Shown here piece by piece: positions 1-5,806 of a stretch of 8,518 nucleotides of DNA. The stretch covers positions 1 to 8,518 of the forward strand of contig JAFAYN010000601.1 of assembly GCA_019240375.1 (NCBI GenBank). Direction: 5' to 3'. Numbering within the stretch: the first letter of the stretch is position 1; every line of letters begins with the position of its first letter. Source of the stretch: Gemmatimonadota bacterium (GTDB lineage Bacteria > Gemmatimonadota > Gemmatimonadetes > Longimicrobiales > Longimicrobiaceae). The notes under the pieces are model-generated. The model ran no database searches. It had not been told where the DNA came from and saw only the letters and a program-made list of their open reading frames with translations. Made by a program: the position numbers and the translations under genes.

Positions 1-1133
1 CCGAGACGCGCGCCCCGGTCCCGATCCAGGCGGAGGAGGGGGTCGCCTCGCTCCCCTTCCTGCGGCGCTTCGCGGCGGAGCACGGATGGGCGGAACGGCT
101 CTCGCCCTACGGTCCGCCCTGCTTCTTCCTCCCCGATGGGGGCGTGATCTCGTACGAGCCGGGGGGGCAGGTGGAGCTGAGCGCCGCGCCCTTCGCCTCG
201 CTCTCGGCGCTGGTGGCGTCGCTGCGCGGGGCGGTGCTCCCGCTGCGCGCGGCGGCGCGGGAGGAGGGGATCGAGCTGCTGACGGGGGGGATCGACCCGC
301 AGACCCCGGTGGAGGAGGTGCCGCTCCAGCTCACCGGGAAGCGTTACGGGGCGATGGCGGAGTACCTGGCGGGGATCGGACGCTTCGGCGCGCGGATGAT
401 GCGGCAGACGGCCTCGCTCCAGGTTAACCTGGACTGGGAGGGCGACGCCCCGCTTCGCTGGCGCGTCCTCAACGCCGCGGCGCCGTACCTGACGGCGATC
501 TTCGCCAACTCGCCCGTGTACGCGGGTGCCCCCACGGAGCACCGGAGCTTCCGGGCGCACGCCTGGCGCGAGCTGGACCCGTCGCGCACGGGGATCTTTT
601 CCGGCCGGGAGGACGCCGTCGCCGAGTACCTGTCGTTCGCGCTGCGCGCCCCGGCCATCCTGCGTGGCCGGGACGCGGGGGGCGAGCACCTTCCCGCCGG
701 GGAGTGGATCGCGCGCGGCGAGCTGTCGATGGAGGAGTGGCGGACGCACCTGACCACGCTCTTCCCGGAGGTGCGCCCCAAGGGGTTCGCGGAGGTGCGC
801 TCCATCGACGGGCAGGACCCGGAGTGGTACGCCGCGCCCCTGGTGCTGCTGGCGGGGATCGTCCACCACCCCGCGACGCTGGCCGCGGCGGGCGAGCTGC
901 TGGGGGAGCCGGACGCGGAGCTGCTGCGGCGCGGCGGGCAGGCGGGGCTGGGGGACGCGCAGATCGCCCGGACCGCGCGCGACCTGTTCGAGCTGGCGTT
1001 ACGGGGAGCGGCGGGGCTGGGGGAGGACTTCGTTGCGCCCGGAGACCTGGAGAGCGCGCGGGAGTTCTTCGACCGCTACACCCGCCGCGGCCTGTCCCCC
1101 GCGGACGATGCCCACCAGGCGGTGTGTTGCTGA
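1..1133 (+). CDS. Glutamate-cysteine ligase, GCS2 (plant-type / EgtA-like) family, 5'-truncated by window
   Basis: The reading frame is open from base 3 to the TGA at 1131-1133, giving 376 visible residues; the start lies before the window. The family ligates glutamate to cysteine with ATP in the cytoplasm, the first step of glutathione or, for EgtA members, ergothioneine synthesis. Visible family landmarks are RMMRQTASLQVNLDW (393-437), which matches the conserved 'R/C-T-x-x-x-Q-V-N-L-D' strand of plant GSH1; ANSPVYAG near 507-530; DPSRTGIF near 576-599; and HLTTLFPEVRPKGFAEVRS near 747-803, the counterpart of the plant HLTTIFPEVR segment. Spacing between these blocks is as expected. The motif set does not clearly separate GshA from EgtA, so no symbol is given; no egtB or egtD gene is visible. 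Composition is typical of the host. The downstream 249 bases end abruptly in AT-richer DNA. Confidence 0.88.
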   Translation, partial: ETRAPVPIQAEEGVASLPFLRRFAAEHGWAERLSPYGPPCFFLPDGGVISYEPGGQVELSAAPFASLSALVASLRGAVLPLRAAAREEGIELLTGGIDPQTPVEEVPLQLTGKRYGAMAEYLAGIGRFGARMMRQTASLQVNLDWEGDAPLRWRVLNAAAPYLTAIFANSPVYAGAPTEHRSFRAHAWRELDPSRTGIFSGREDAVAEYLSFALRAPAILRGRDAGGEHLPAGEWIARGELSMEEWRTHLTTLFPEVRPKGFAEVRSIDGQDPEWYAAPLVLLAGIVHHPATLAAAGELLGEPDAELLRRGGQAGLGDAQIARTARDLFELALRGAAGLGEDFVAPGDLESAREFFDRYTRRGLSPADDAHQAVCC

Positions 1134-1382
1134 GGCTGGCCCGTCGGTGGCGAACGTCACCAACACCACCGATGCATGGCTCCCCTCCTGTTTCCCTCCC
1201 TAGAGTATGGAGTGCGAGTCCGTCGTAACCCGCGTTGGACTTGCAGCCGGGCATCCATCATACTGCGCTTGCTGCGTCATGTTGGCTGAGCTGCGCCCGA
1301 GCTTTAGAAAATCAGGCGAGCAACCGCCATTGATGCGGTAACATACGAATTTGACACCGAGAGATCATCCGAGGACCTGATC

Positions 1383-2009
1383 ATGAGGATTGTGCTCTAC
1401 GTAGACAATACTCTCCCCCTGGCAGTACAGCCGCTCTGTTCTCTACTTAATAACGCATGCAAAAACATCAAGTTTTTCTCTGGACAGGAGCGGCTACGCA
1501 TAGAAGACGCACGAATCACCAATCCAGGCACCTACAGGCGCTTGACAGATAGGCTCATGGCGGAAGCTGAAAGTTTCGACTTTGCTTTTCTTGCGACGAA
1601 TACTCCTTATTCAAATAATTATTTTTTTGATTTCCCAAACCAAGTCGGGATAGTATCATTTTCAGGATGGAACTTGCTCACTGATTTGCCCATTACGAAT
1701 GGTCTCGTCTATTTTATCGTTTCCATTATTGCTGAAGAAATCGGTTTAGGAGAAACCCACGAGGAGAATACTGGCTGCATAAACGACTTCTGGTGGGATA
1801 AGGCGGGCGTCGATCTTGGTATGCGTGCTGCCTTCATCTGTCGCGAGTGTCGATGCAAATACTCTGGCGAGCTCAACATACTGAAGGACTTGGAACATCT
1901 GCTGGATATCGTATCGACAGCATCGCGTCGTGGCCAAGACATCCTTGATGCTCCCGTTGTCGGAAATAAATCAAATGAACACATTTTTCGACGTTTTTTT
2001 GTGCCATAA
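1383..2009 (+). CDS. Uncharacterised protein resembling an inactivated archaemetzincin, TIR-associated
   Basis: I do not recognise a named family with certainty. The 208-aa protein has no signal peptide and is probably cytoplasmic. It starts at ATG 1383 with AGGA (1372-1375) seven bases upstream. Residues 66-100 alternate hydrophobic strands and include a conserved-looking VSFSGW (91-96). Residues 107-123 form a hydrophobic helix. After it come G123, H126, C132, D134, C153, C156 and C158. Compared with the archaemetzincin signature HExxHxxGxxH, then a Cys six residues on, then a CxxC pair, the G, third His, following Cys and CxxC fall at matching or nearly matching spacing, but HExxH is replaced by IAEEI (116-120). 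This suggests a zincin-like fold without protease activity that may still hold zinc; this is inference from spacing. Its last 35 bases overlap the TIR gene, so the two are probably co-translated and work together. A sensor or regulatory role is possible. Codon use is foreign to the host. Confidence 0.75.
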   Translation: MRIVLYVDNTLPLAVQPLCSLLNNACKNIKFFSGQERLRIEDARITNPGTYRRLTDRLMAEAESFDFAFLATNTPYSNNYFFDFPNQVGIVSFSGWNLLTDLPITNGLVYFIVSIIAEEIGLGETHEENTGCINDFWWDKAGVDLGMRAAFICRECRCKYSGELNILKDLEHLLDIVSTASRRGQDILDAPVVGNKSNEHIFRRFFVP

Positions 2010-2379
2010 CAGTGCTGACAAAGACTGGATTCGGAAGATCAACTCGGCACTGCGGCTTGGCGGCGTAGCCACTTGGTTCGATGAGGAGCAGATGGAGCCG
2101 GGCAGGCTATGGCAACCGCTGCTGGAGGAGCAGATTGGACGAGTACGAAAAGCTTGCGTTTTCGTGGGACAGAATGGTCGCGGACCTTGGCAGGATATGG
2201 AGATTCGTGCGTTCTTGAGTGAATTCACAAATCGAAGCTGTCCTGTGATCCCTGTTCTCCTTCCGGATGCTCCTGAGGCTCCCGACCTACCCATTTTCCT
2301 GAAGCAGATGATGTGGGTAGATTTGCGGAAAGATTACGATACCAATCTTATACGCCTGATTAAAGTGCTTCGCTCGTAG
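1975..2379 (+). CDS. Stand-alone TIR-domain protein, probable NAD+-cleaving immune effector
   Basis: The 134-aa protein is almost entirely one TIR domain. It opens with FFDVFLCHNSADKDW (4-18, strand A plus box 1), then a helix, then VATWFDEEQMEPGRLW (31-46, strand B and BB loop), KACVFVGQNGRGPWQ (59-73), and PVIPVLLPDAPEAPDLPIFL (90-109). E76 in WQDMEIRAFL sits where NADase TIR proteins such as SARM1 carry the catalytic glutamate, so hydrolysis of NAD+ is likely but unproven. ATG 1975 is preferred because strand A begins three residues later and GGAA lies nine bases upstream. A GTG at 1930 in the same frame would add 15 residues without a recognisable ribosome site. The gene overlaps the upstream gene by 35 bases, implying translational coupling. 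There is no extra sensor or oligomerisation domain, so sensing must come from a partner, most simply the upstream protein. Bacterial TIR proteins of this kind commonly act in anti-phage defence. Confidence 0.9.
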   Translation: MNTFFDVFLCHNSADKDWIRKINSALRLGGVATWFDEEQMEPGRLWQPLLEEQIGRVRKACVFVGQNGRGPWQDMEIRAFLSEFTNRSCPVIPVLLPDAPEAPDLPIFLKQMMWVDLRKDYDTNLIRLIKVLRS

Positions 2380-2514
2380 TGCGCTGACTCTGTTCACCCA
2401 GCATTTGACTTTTCGGTGCACTTGCGCCCCCGGCGCCCAGTGCCCGAGCTTGGATCCCGGTCCGGTGCTCCGCTGCATCCGAGGCTGGGCGTACCCCTTC
2501 CGGTGACTCCCACT

Positions 2515-3273
2515 ATGCCGGGCGCCCTCTACGACACCCTCGGTCGCGGCTACTCGGACCATCGCCGCCCCGATCCCCGGCTCGCCGCGCGCATCAAGGC
2601 GGCCCTCGGTGGCGCGCGCACGGTCGTCAACGTGGGCGCGGGGACGGGATCGTACGAGCCGGCGTCGCGCGAAGTCGTCGCCGTCGAGCCTTCGGAGGTG
2701 ATGGTCCGCCAGCGCCCCCGCGGTAGTGCGCCGGTGGTCCGGGCCTCCGCGGAAGGGCTCCCCTTCCGCGATGGCGCTTTCGACGCCGCCCTCGCTATAC
2801 TCACGATCCACCACTGGTCGGACTGGCGCCGGGGCCTCGCGGAATTGCGGCGGGTCGCGCGCGAGCGGGTCGTGCTCTTCACCTGGGACCCGGACGGCCC
2901 TCTCTTCTGGCTGGTCCGGGAGTACTTCCCGGAGATCCCGCTGGCGGACCGGCTCGCGTTTCCTTCGCCGGAAGCAATGGCCGAAGTGCTTGGCCCCCTG
3001 ACCGTGCACCCGGTCCCGGTGCCGGCGGACTGCACCGACGGGTTCCTGGGCGCGTACTGGCGGCGGCCTGCGGCCTACCTGGACGTGGGCGTGCGGGGCG
3101 CGATCTCCGGCCTCGCGCGGATGCCCGAGCCCGGGGAGCGCCTGGCGCGGCTCGCCACGGACCTCGCCGACGGTACCTGGATGCGCCGCCACGGCGATCT
3201 GCTGGCGCTGGAAGAGCTGGACATCGGCTACCGGCTCGTCGTGGCCGGGAATCCCGCCGACCCTCCCGTCTGA
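2515..3273 (+). CDS. Class I SAM-dependent methyltransferase (Methyltransf_11-like)
   Basis: A 252-aa cytoplasmic protein with a Rossmann-type methyltransferase core. Motif I is VVNVGAGTG (37-45), the glycine-rich SAM-binding loop. Strand 2 ends with VAVEPS (55-60), where E58 should bind the ribose hydroxyls. ASAEGLPFRDGAFDAALAIL (77-96) holds the residues flanking the adenine and strand 4, followed by the HHW (99-101) commonly found in this subfamily. The C-terminal half (125-252) probably forms the substrate cap; nothing reveals the methyl acceptor. ATG 2515 is chosen because the homologous region begins at YDTLGRGYSDHRRP shortly after. The frame is open back to GTG 2416 and also offers GTG 2503, and no site has a clear Shine-Dalgarno sequence. 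Composition is that of the host, so the gene probably lies outside the AT-rich insert. It is not obviously linked in function to its neighbours. Confidence 0.85.
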   Translation: MPGALYDTLGRGYSDHRRPDPRLAARIKAALGGARTVVNVGAGTGSYEPASREVVAVEPSEVMVRQRPRGSAPVVRASAEGLPFRDGAFDAALAILTIHHWSDWRRGLAELRRVARERVVLFTWDPDGPLFWLVREYFPEIPLADRLAFPSPEAMAEVLGPLTVHPVPVPADCTDGFLGAYWRRPAAYLDVGVRGAISGLARMPEPGERLARLATDLADGTWMRRHGDLLALEELDIGYRLVVAGNPADPPV

Positions 3274-3319
3274 CGGACCACCCCTCTCTCGTCACCCACC
3301 CTCTTCAGCGAGGCCGACC

Positions 3320-3703
3320 ATGAGTTCCGCTCCCCCTCCGTTCTCTTCTACTCCCTCCATGAGCGGTCCCACCAAGGACGAGCGCTTCTACGGGATGCTC
3401 TGCCATCTCCTTTCCTTCTGCGGCTACGTCATCCCCCTGGGGCACGTCATCGGTCCCCTGGCAATCTGGCTCGCGAAGAAGGACGAATCGGCGTTCGTGG
3501 ACCAGCAGGGGCGCGAGTCGCTGAACTTCCAGATCACCATGCTCATCTACCTCGTCGTGGCGATCGTGCTCTGCTTCCTGTTGATTGGATTCCTGTTCCT
3601 CCCCGTGCTGGCCATCTTCCACATCGTGGTGGTGATCATCGCGGCGATCCGCGCCAACGACGGGGAGTCGTACCGCTACCCGCTCTGCATCCGGTTCCTC
3701 TGA
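3320..3703 (+). CDS. DUF4870 (Tic20-like) small membrane protein
   Basis: A 127-aa protein. A polar Pro/Ser-rich N-terminus (1-18) is followed by KDERFYGMLCHLLSFCGYVI (19-38), the characteristic opening of DUF4870, then a first membrane segment around 28-51, then AKKDESAFVDQQGRESLNFQ (52-71), the conserved cytoplasmic loop with the 'D-x-x-G-R-E-x-L-N-F-Q' signature, and two closely spaced hydrophobic segments (about 72-111). The family is widespread and distantly resembles Tic20; no biochemical role is established. Start ATG 3320 has GAGG six bases upstream; the second Met (residue 14) has none. The gene lies 46 bases after the methyltransferase stop, so the two could share a transcript. Confidence 0.9.
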   Translation: MSSAPPPFSSTPSMSGPTKDERFYGMLCHLLSFCGYVIPLGHVIGPLAIWLAKKDESAFVDQQGRESLNFQITMLIYLVVAIVLCFLLIGFLFLPVLAIFHIVVVIIAAIRANDGESYRYPLCIRFL

Positions 3704-3769
3704 CCGTGAAGAGCGAGCGCCTCCCGGTACCTGACCAGTGCCCGTAGCCCAATCGCTTCGAAGGACTCC

Positions 3770-4066
3770 ATGGCCGGCTCACCCGCCCTGATCGCCGAAC
3801 ACCGCCTGGTCCGCCGCCTCCGCGACGCCGGGGCGCTCTCCCCCGAGACCGCGTGCGCTCTGCCGCCGCTCCGCTGGATGGAGCAGCGCAGGCTGGCCCG
3901 CCTCCTCGACCGCTCCGTGGTCCGGGAGACCGGCCCCGGCCGCTTCTACCTGGACCCGGACACCTGGGCGCAGTACCGGCGGGAGCGCCAGCGGCTGGTG
4001 CTGACGCTCCTCGGAGTCGTCGCGGTGGTCCTGCTGCTCATCGGGTGGCTGGCCCGGCCCCGCTGA
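3770..4066 (+). CDS. Small protein with winged-helix-like N-terminus and C-terminal membrane anchor
   Basis: A 98-aa protein not assigned to a named family. Residues 5-70 are charged and helical, with two predicted helices (6-20 and 36-48) followed by GPGRFYLDPDTW (55-66), a turn-strand segment like the wing of a winged-helix domain. Residues 76-94 form one strongly hydrophobic segment ending in a short basic tail (ARPR), which fits a tail-anchored protein with the N-terminus in the cytoplasm. The start at ATG 3770 is supported by GAAGGA at 3760-3765. It follows DUF4870 by 66 bases and ends 15 bases from the stop of the oppositely oriented glycosidase gene. Coding status is supported by host-like composition and the ribosome site. 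Function is unknown; the winged-helix comparison is inference from pattern only. Confidence 0.72.
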   Translation: MAGSPALIAEHRLVRRLRDAGALSPETACALPPLRWMEQRRLARLLDRSVVRETGPGRFYLDPDTWAQYRRERQRLVLTLLGVVAVVLLLIGWLARPR

Positions 4067-4081
4067 CCCCGCGCCTGCCTG

Positions 4082-5044
4082 TCAGTGCCCGAACAGGAAC
4101 CCCAGGCTGGCGTAGATGGGACGTCCGCCCGGCGCGCTGGCGTCGTAGACGTACTGCTGCGACGGGTCGAGTGGGGTGACCTTGAAGGTGAGGCTCCCCG
4201 GGTTCGGGAGCTTGGACGGGACCGCCGCGCTCTTCAGCATCTGGACCAGCTTCGCCGACTGGACGGGCGCCGTCGCCCCCGGCGTCCAGTAGAAGACGGT
4301 CGATCCCCCGCCGTCGAAGTTCACCGCGTTCACCGCCCCCAGCCCGATCAGCAGGCTCGCCAGGTCGGCGGTCTTCAGCCCCGAAGTTCCCTCCGCGCCC
4401 TCCACCACCGCGACGATCAGCACGGTCCCGGTGGCATCCACCCCGACGGCCCCGCGCGCCGCGGGGATGGTCGACTTGGGGATTGGACAGACGCCCGGGG
4501 TCCCGTTCGCCACCAGCAGGGAGCCGGGCTGGTGGAGGTTGGGGCAGTCGTTGTTGGTGTTGGTGGAGCCCGCCACCGCCCACTGCGCCGACGTGGGCAC
4601 CGTGCCGCCGGTGATCGCCGCCGCGGAGGGGGTGTTGAAGTAGAGCACCGGCCCGCCCGTCTGCCCGGGGTTGACCAGCAGCCCGCCGGAAACGACCAGC
4701 CCGGCGGGGACGCCGCAGGTCCCCGTCTTGTAGCTGCTCATCGCCGGGCCGCTGTTGGCGGTGATCGCCAGGAGTGTCCCGTTCTGGGACTGGAAGTCAC
4801 GGGTCGGGAGCATGCTCACCTGGCCGTTCCCCGCCTGGCGGCAGCTGTCGGAGAGCGGGCTCACCACGGGGGTGAAGGCCCCGCCGCTCAGGTCCAGGTA
4901 CGCCACGTACCCCGAGACGGCGACGGTCGAGTCGTACGTCACGGTGCCGCTGAGGGAGCCTACCGCCACCTGCGCGAGCGTCGGTGCCACGGCACCTGCG
5001 GCCAGGACGAGGGCGAGGAGCACGCTTCGGATCGTGGATCGCAT
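4082..5044 (-). CDS. Exported phosphodiester glycosidase (NAGPA-domain) family protein
   Basis: A 320-aa protein. Residues 1-25 are a Sec signal peptide: basic MRSTIRS, a hydrophobic core, and cleavage probably after PTLAQ. The NAGPA domain spans roughly 88-258. It opens with LLAITANSGP (91-100), matching the usual 'aiNa' strand, continues with RGAVGVDATGTVLIVAVVEG (197-216) and the helix TADLASLLIGLGAVNAVNF (225-243), and reaches the family hallmark D244-G-G-G-S248. The family includes the enzyme that removes N-acetylglucosamine from phosphodiester-linked glycans; bacterial substrates are mostly unknown. Four cysteines (68, 110, 167, 186) lie in the exported part and could form two disulfides. 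Residues 259-320 extend beyond the core domain and are unassigned. The start is the ATG complementary to 5042-5044 because the signal peptide begins there, though the ribosome site is weak. It is the only minus-strand gene in the window. Confidence 0.87.
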   Translation of the reverse strand: MRSTIRSVLLALVLAAGAVAPTLAQVAVGSLSGTVTYDSTVAVSGYVAYLDLSGGAFTPVVSPLSDSCRQAGNGQVSMLPTRDFQSQNGTLLAITANSGPAMSSYKTGTCGVPAGLVVSGGLLVNPGQTGGPVLYFNTPSAAAITGGTVPTSAQWAVAGSTNTNNDCPNLHQPGSLLVANGTPGVCPIPKSTIPAARGAVGVDATGTVLIVAVVEGAEGTSGLKTADLASLLIGLGAVNAVNFDGGGSTVFYWTPGATAPVQSAKLVQMLKSAAVPSKLPNPGSLTFKVTPLDPSQQYVYDASAPGGRPIYASLGFLFGH

Positions 5045-5323
5045 GGAGGTTTCCGGGAATTCGCTGGGGGATGGGAGCCGTGGTACGGCGGGAAAGGAAC
5101 GGCGTTTCCAATGTGGGGAGCCCGACCCTCCCGCCGCAACACGTCTGTCTCGAAAGGCGCCCGACCCGGGATCCGCAAATCTTAATGTCCGAAAACGGAT
5201 TGCCGGGGTACAAAGGATCTGGGGAGCGGCGGAACGCCCACTCCTTTCGTCGGCGGCGCACCCCGTGCCCCCGGCATTCTCCGTGGGGCGTGCAGCGCGT
5301 CCCGCACGGATGGAAGGTAGAGC

Positions 5324-5659
5324 ATGGCTCAGAGCGAATCCAATCACGACAAGCTGGACCGCGTCGCGCGTCAGATGGGGAGCGCGATCCGGCGGCAGGC
5401 CCACCGCCGGTGGGAGACGGTGCGGACGGCGGAGCGGAACCAGGGCGGGCGGCACGTGTGGCGGTTCCAGTCCGGCCCGGACGGCGGCGACCGGTTCCTG
5501 CACGTCCCGCACGAGGTGATGGTGCACGGAGACGACCCGGCGCCGGTGCTGCTGGAGCAGCTCAAGAAGGCGCGCTGGCTCGACCAGCTGGACGAGGGCT
5601 CGGCGACCTCGCTCCTCCTGTCGAAGAGCGGCCGGCTGGAGCCGCTGCCGGAAAAGTAG
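5324..5659 (+). CDS. Conserved-looking hypothetical protein, soluble, 111 aa
   Basis: I do not recognise this protein. The start at ATG 5324 is well supported by GGAAGG at 5312-5317, and the gene is followed by a strong hairpin, so it looks like a single-gene transcript. The N-terminal third (1-45) is rich in Arg, Gln and His and likely helical. A central strand-like part, HVWRFQSGPDGGDRFLHVPH (44-63), is followed by a helix (73-90, PAPVLLEQLKKARWLDQLDE) and a short C-terminal strand. There is no signal peptide or membrane segment, so it is probably cytoplasmic. The divergent glycosidase gene lies 279 bases upstream. The basic N-terminus could contact nucleic acid, but nothing proves it. Confidence 0.75.
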   Translation: MAQSESNHDKLDRVARQMGSAIRRQAHRRWETVRTAERNQGGRHVWRFQSGPDGGDRFLHVPHEVMVHGDDPAPVLLEQLKKARWLDQLDEGSATSLLLSKSGRLEPLPEK

Positions 5660-5689
5660 ATCGTCCGCGCCGTCGCAGCCGGTCGGGCT

Positions 5690-5720
5690 GAGGGGCCGTC
5701 TCCTTCGGGAGCGGCCCCTC
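5690..5720 (+). terminator. GC-rich hairpin with UUCG tetraloop, likely terminator
   Basis: The left arm 5690-5703 pairs with the right arm 5708-5720 as 13 base pairs (9 outer, 4 inner) with a single bulged T at 5699. The loop 5704-5707 is TTCG closed by C-G, an exceptionally stable tetraloop. It starts 31 bases after the stop of the 111-aa gene and ends 86 bases before the DUF58 start. The following bases (GTGCGTTTCC) have only a short T run, so it may be an intrinsic terminator of the weak-U-tract type seen in high-GC bacteria, or a transcript-stabilising 3' end. Confidence 0.72.
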
Positions 5721-5806
5721 GTGCGTTTCCCGGGGTGGCCCGGAACGCCCCGCGTGACGAGAATTAAGGCACACCCCACGCACCCGTTCCCCGCGGTCCC
5801 GATCCC

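Larger units (their letters stand above)
1240..2410. other. AT-rich inserted segment carrying a two-gene TIR module
   Basis: Base composition falls sharply here. Bases 1561-1680 contain 44 G/C of 120 (about 37%), and 2161-2220 contain 32 of 60, against 51 of 60 at 901-960 in the upstream gene. The two genes inside also use AT-ending codons that neighbours avoid. This supports recent acquisition from a different genome. Limits are approximate: composition starts to change after 1134 and returns to the host pattern by about 2420. No integrase, transposase, tRNA or convincing flanking repeat is visible, so the mode of entry is unknown. Confidence 0.6.

Noticed and set aside
1142..1174. Inverted repeat TCGGTGG / CCACCGA downstream of the ligase gene as a terminator
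   Set aside because: Seven to nine pairs around a 15-base loop with no T run afterwards; too weak to call, though it may contribute to termination.
469..1254. Minus-strand open frame of 261 codons opposite the glutamate-cysteine ligase
   Set aside because: Proline/arginine-rich shadow typical of GC-rich genes; the opposite strand is strongly supported by family motifs.
1351..1382. TTGACA at 1351-1356 as a -35 promoter element for the island genes
   Set aside because: At the usual spacing, the -10 position reads GACCTG and overlaps the ribosome site; a start of transcription there would leave almost no leader. Treated as chance.
1366..2484. Nine-base direct repeat CATCCGAGG at 1366-1374 and 2476-2484 as target-site duplication of the island
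   Set aside because: A nine-base match between two flanks of this size is not far from chance. The left copy lies inside the AT-rich segment beside the ribosome site of its first gene, not at the composition boundary.
2287..3192. Minus-strand open frame of 301 codons opposite the methyltransferase
   Set aside because: Low-complexity basic product and no recognisable motif; the plus strand carries an evident SAM-binding methyltransferase.
5045..5323. Promoters for the divergent glycosidase and 111-aa genes
   Set aside because: The AT-richer patch near 5176-5200 offers at best 4-of-6 matches to a -10 box without a partner -35 box on either strand.
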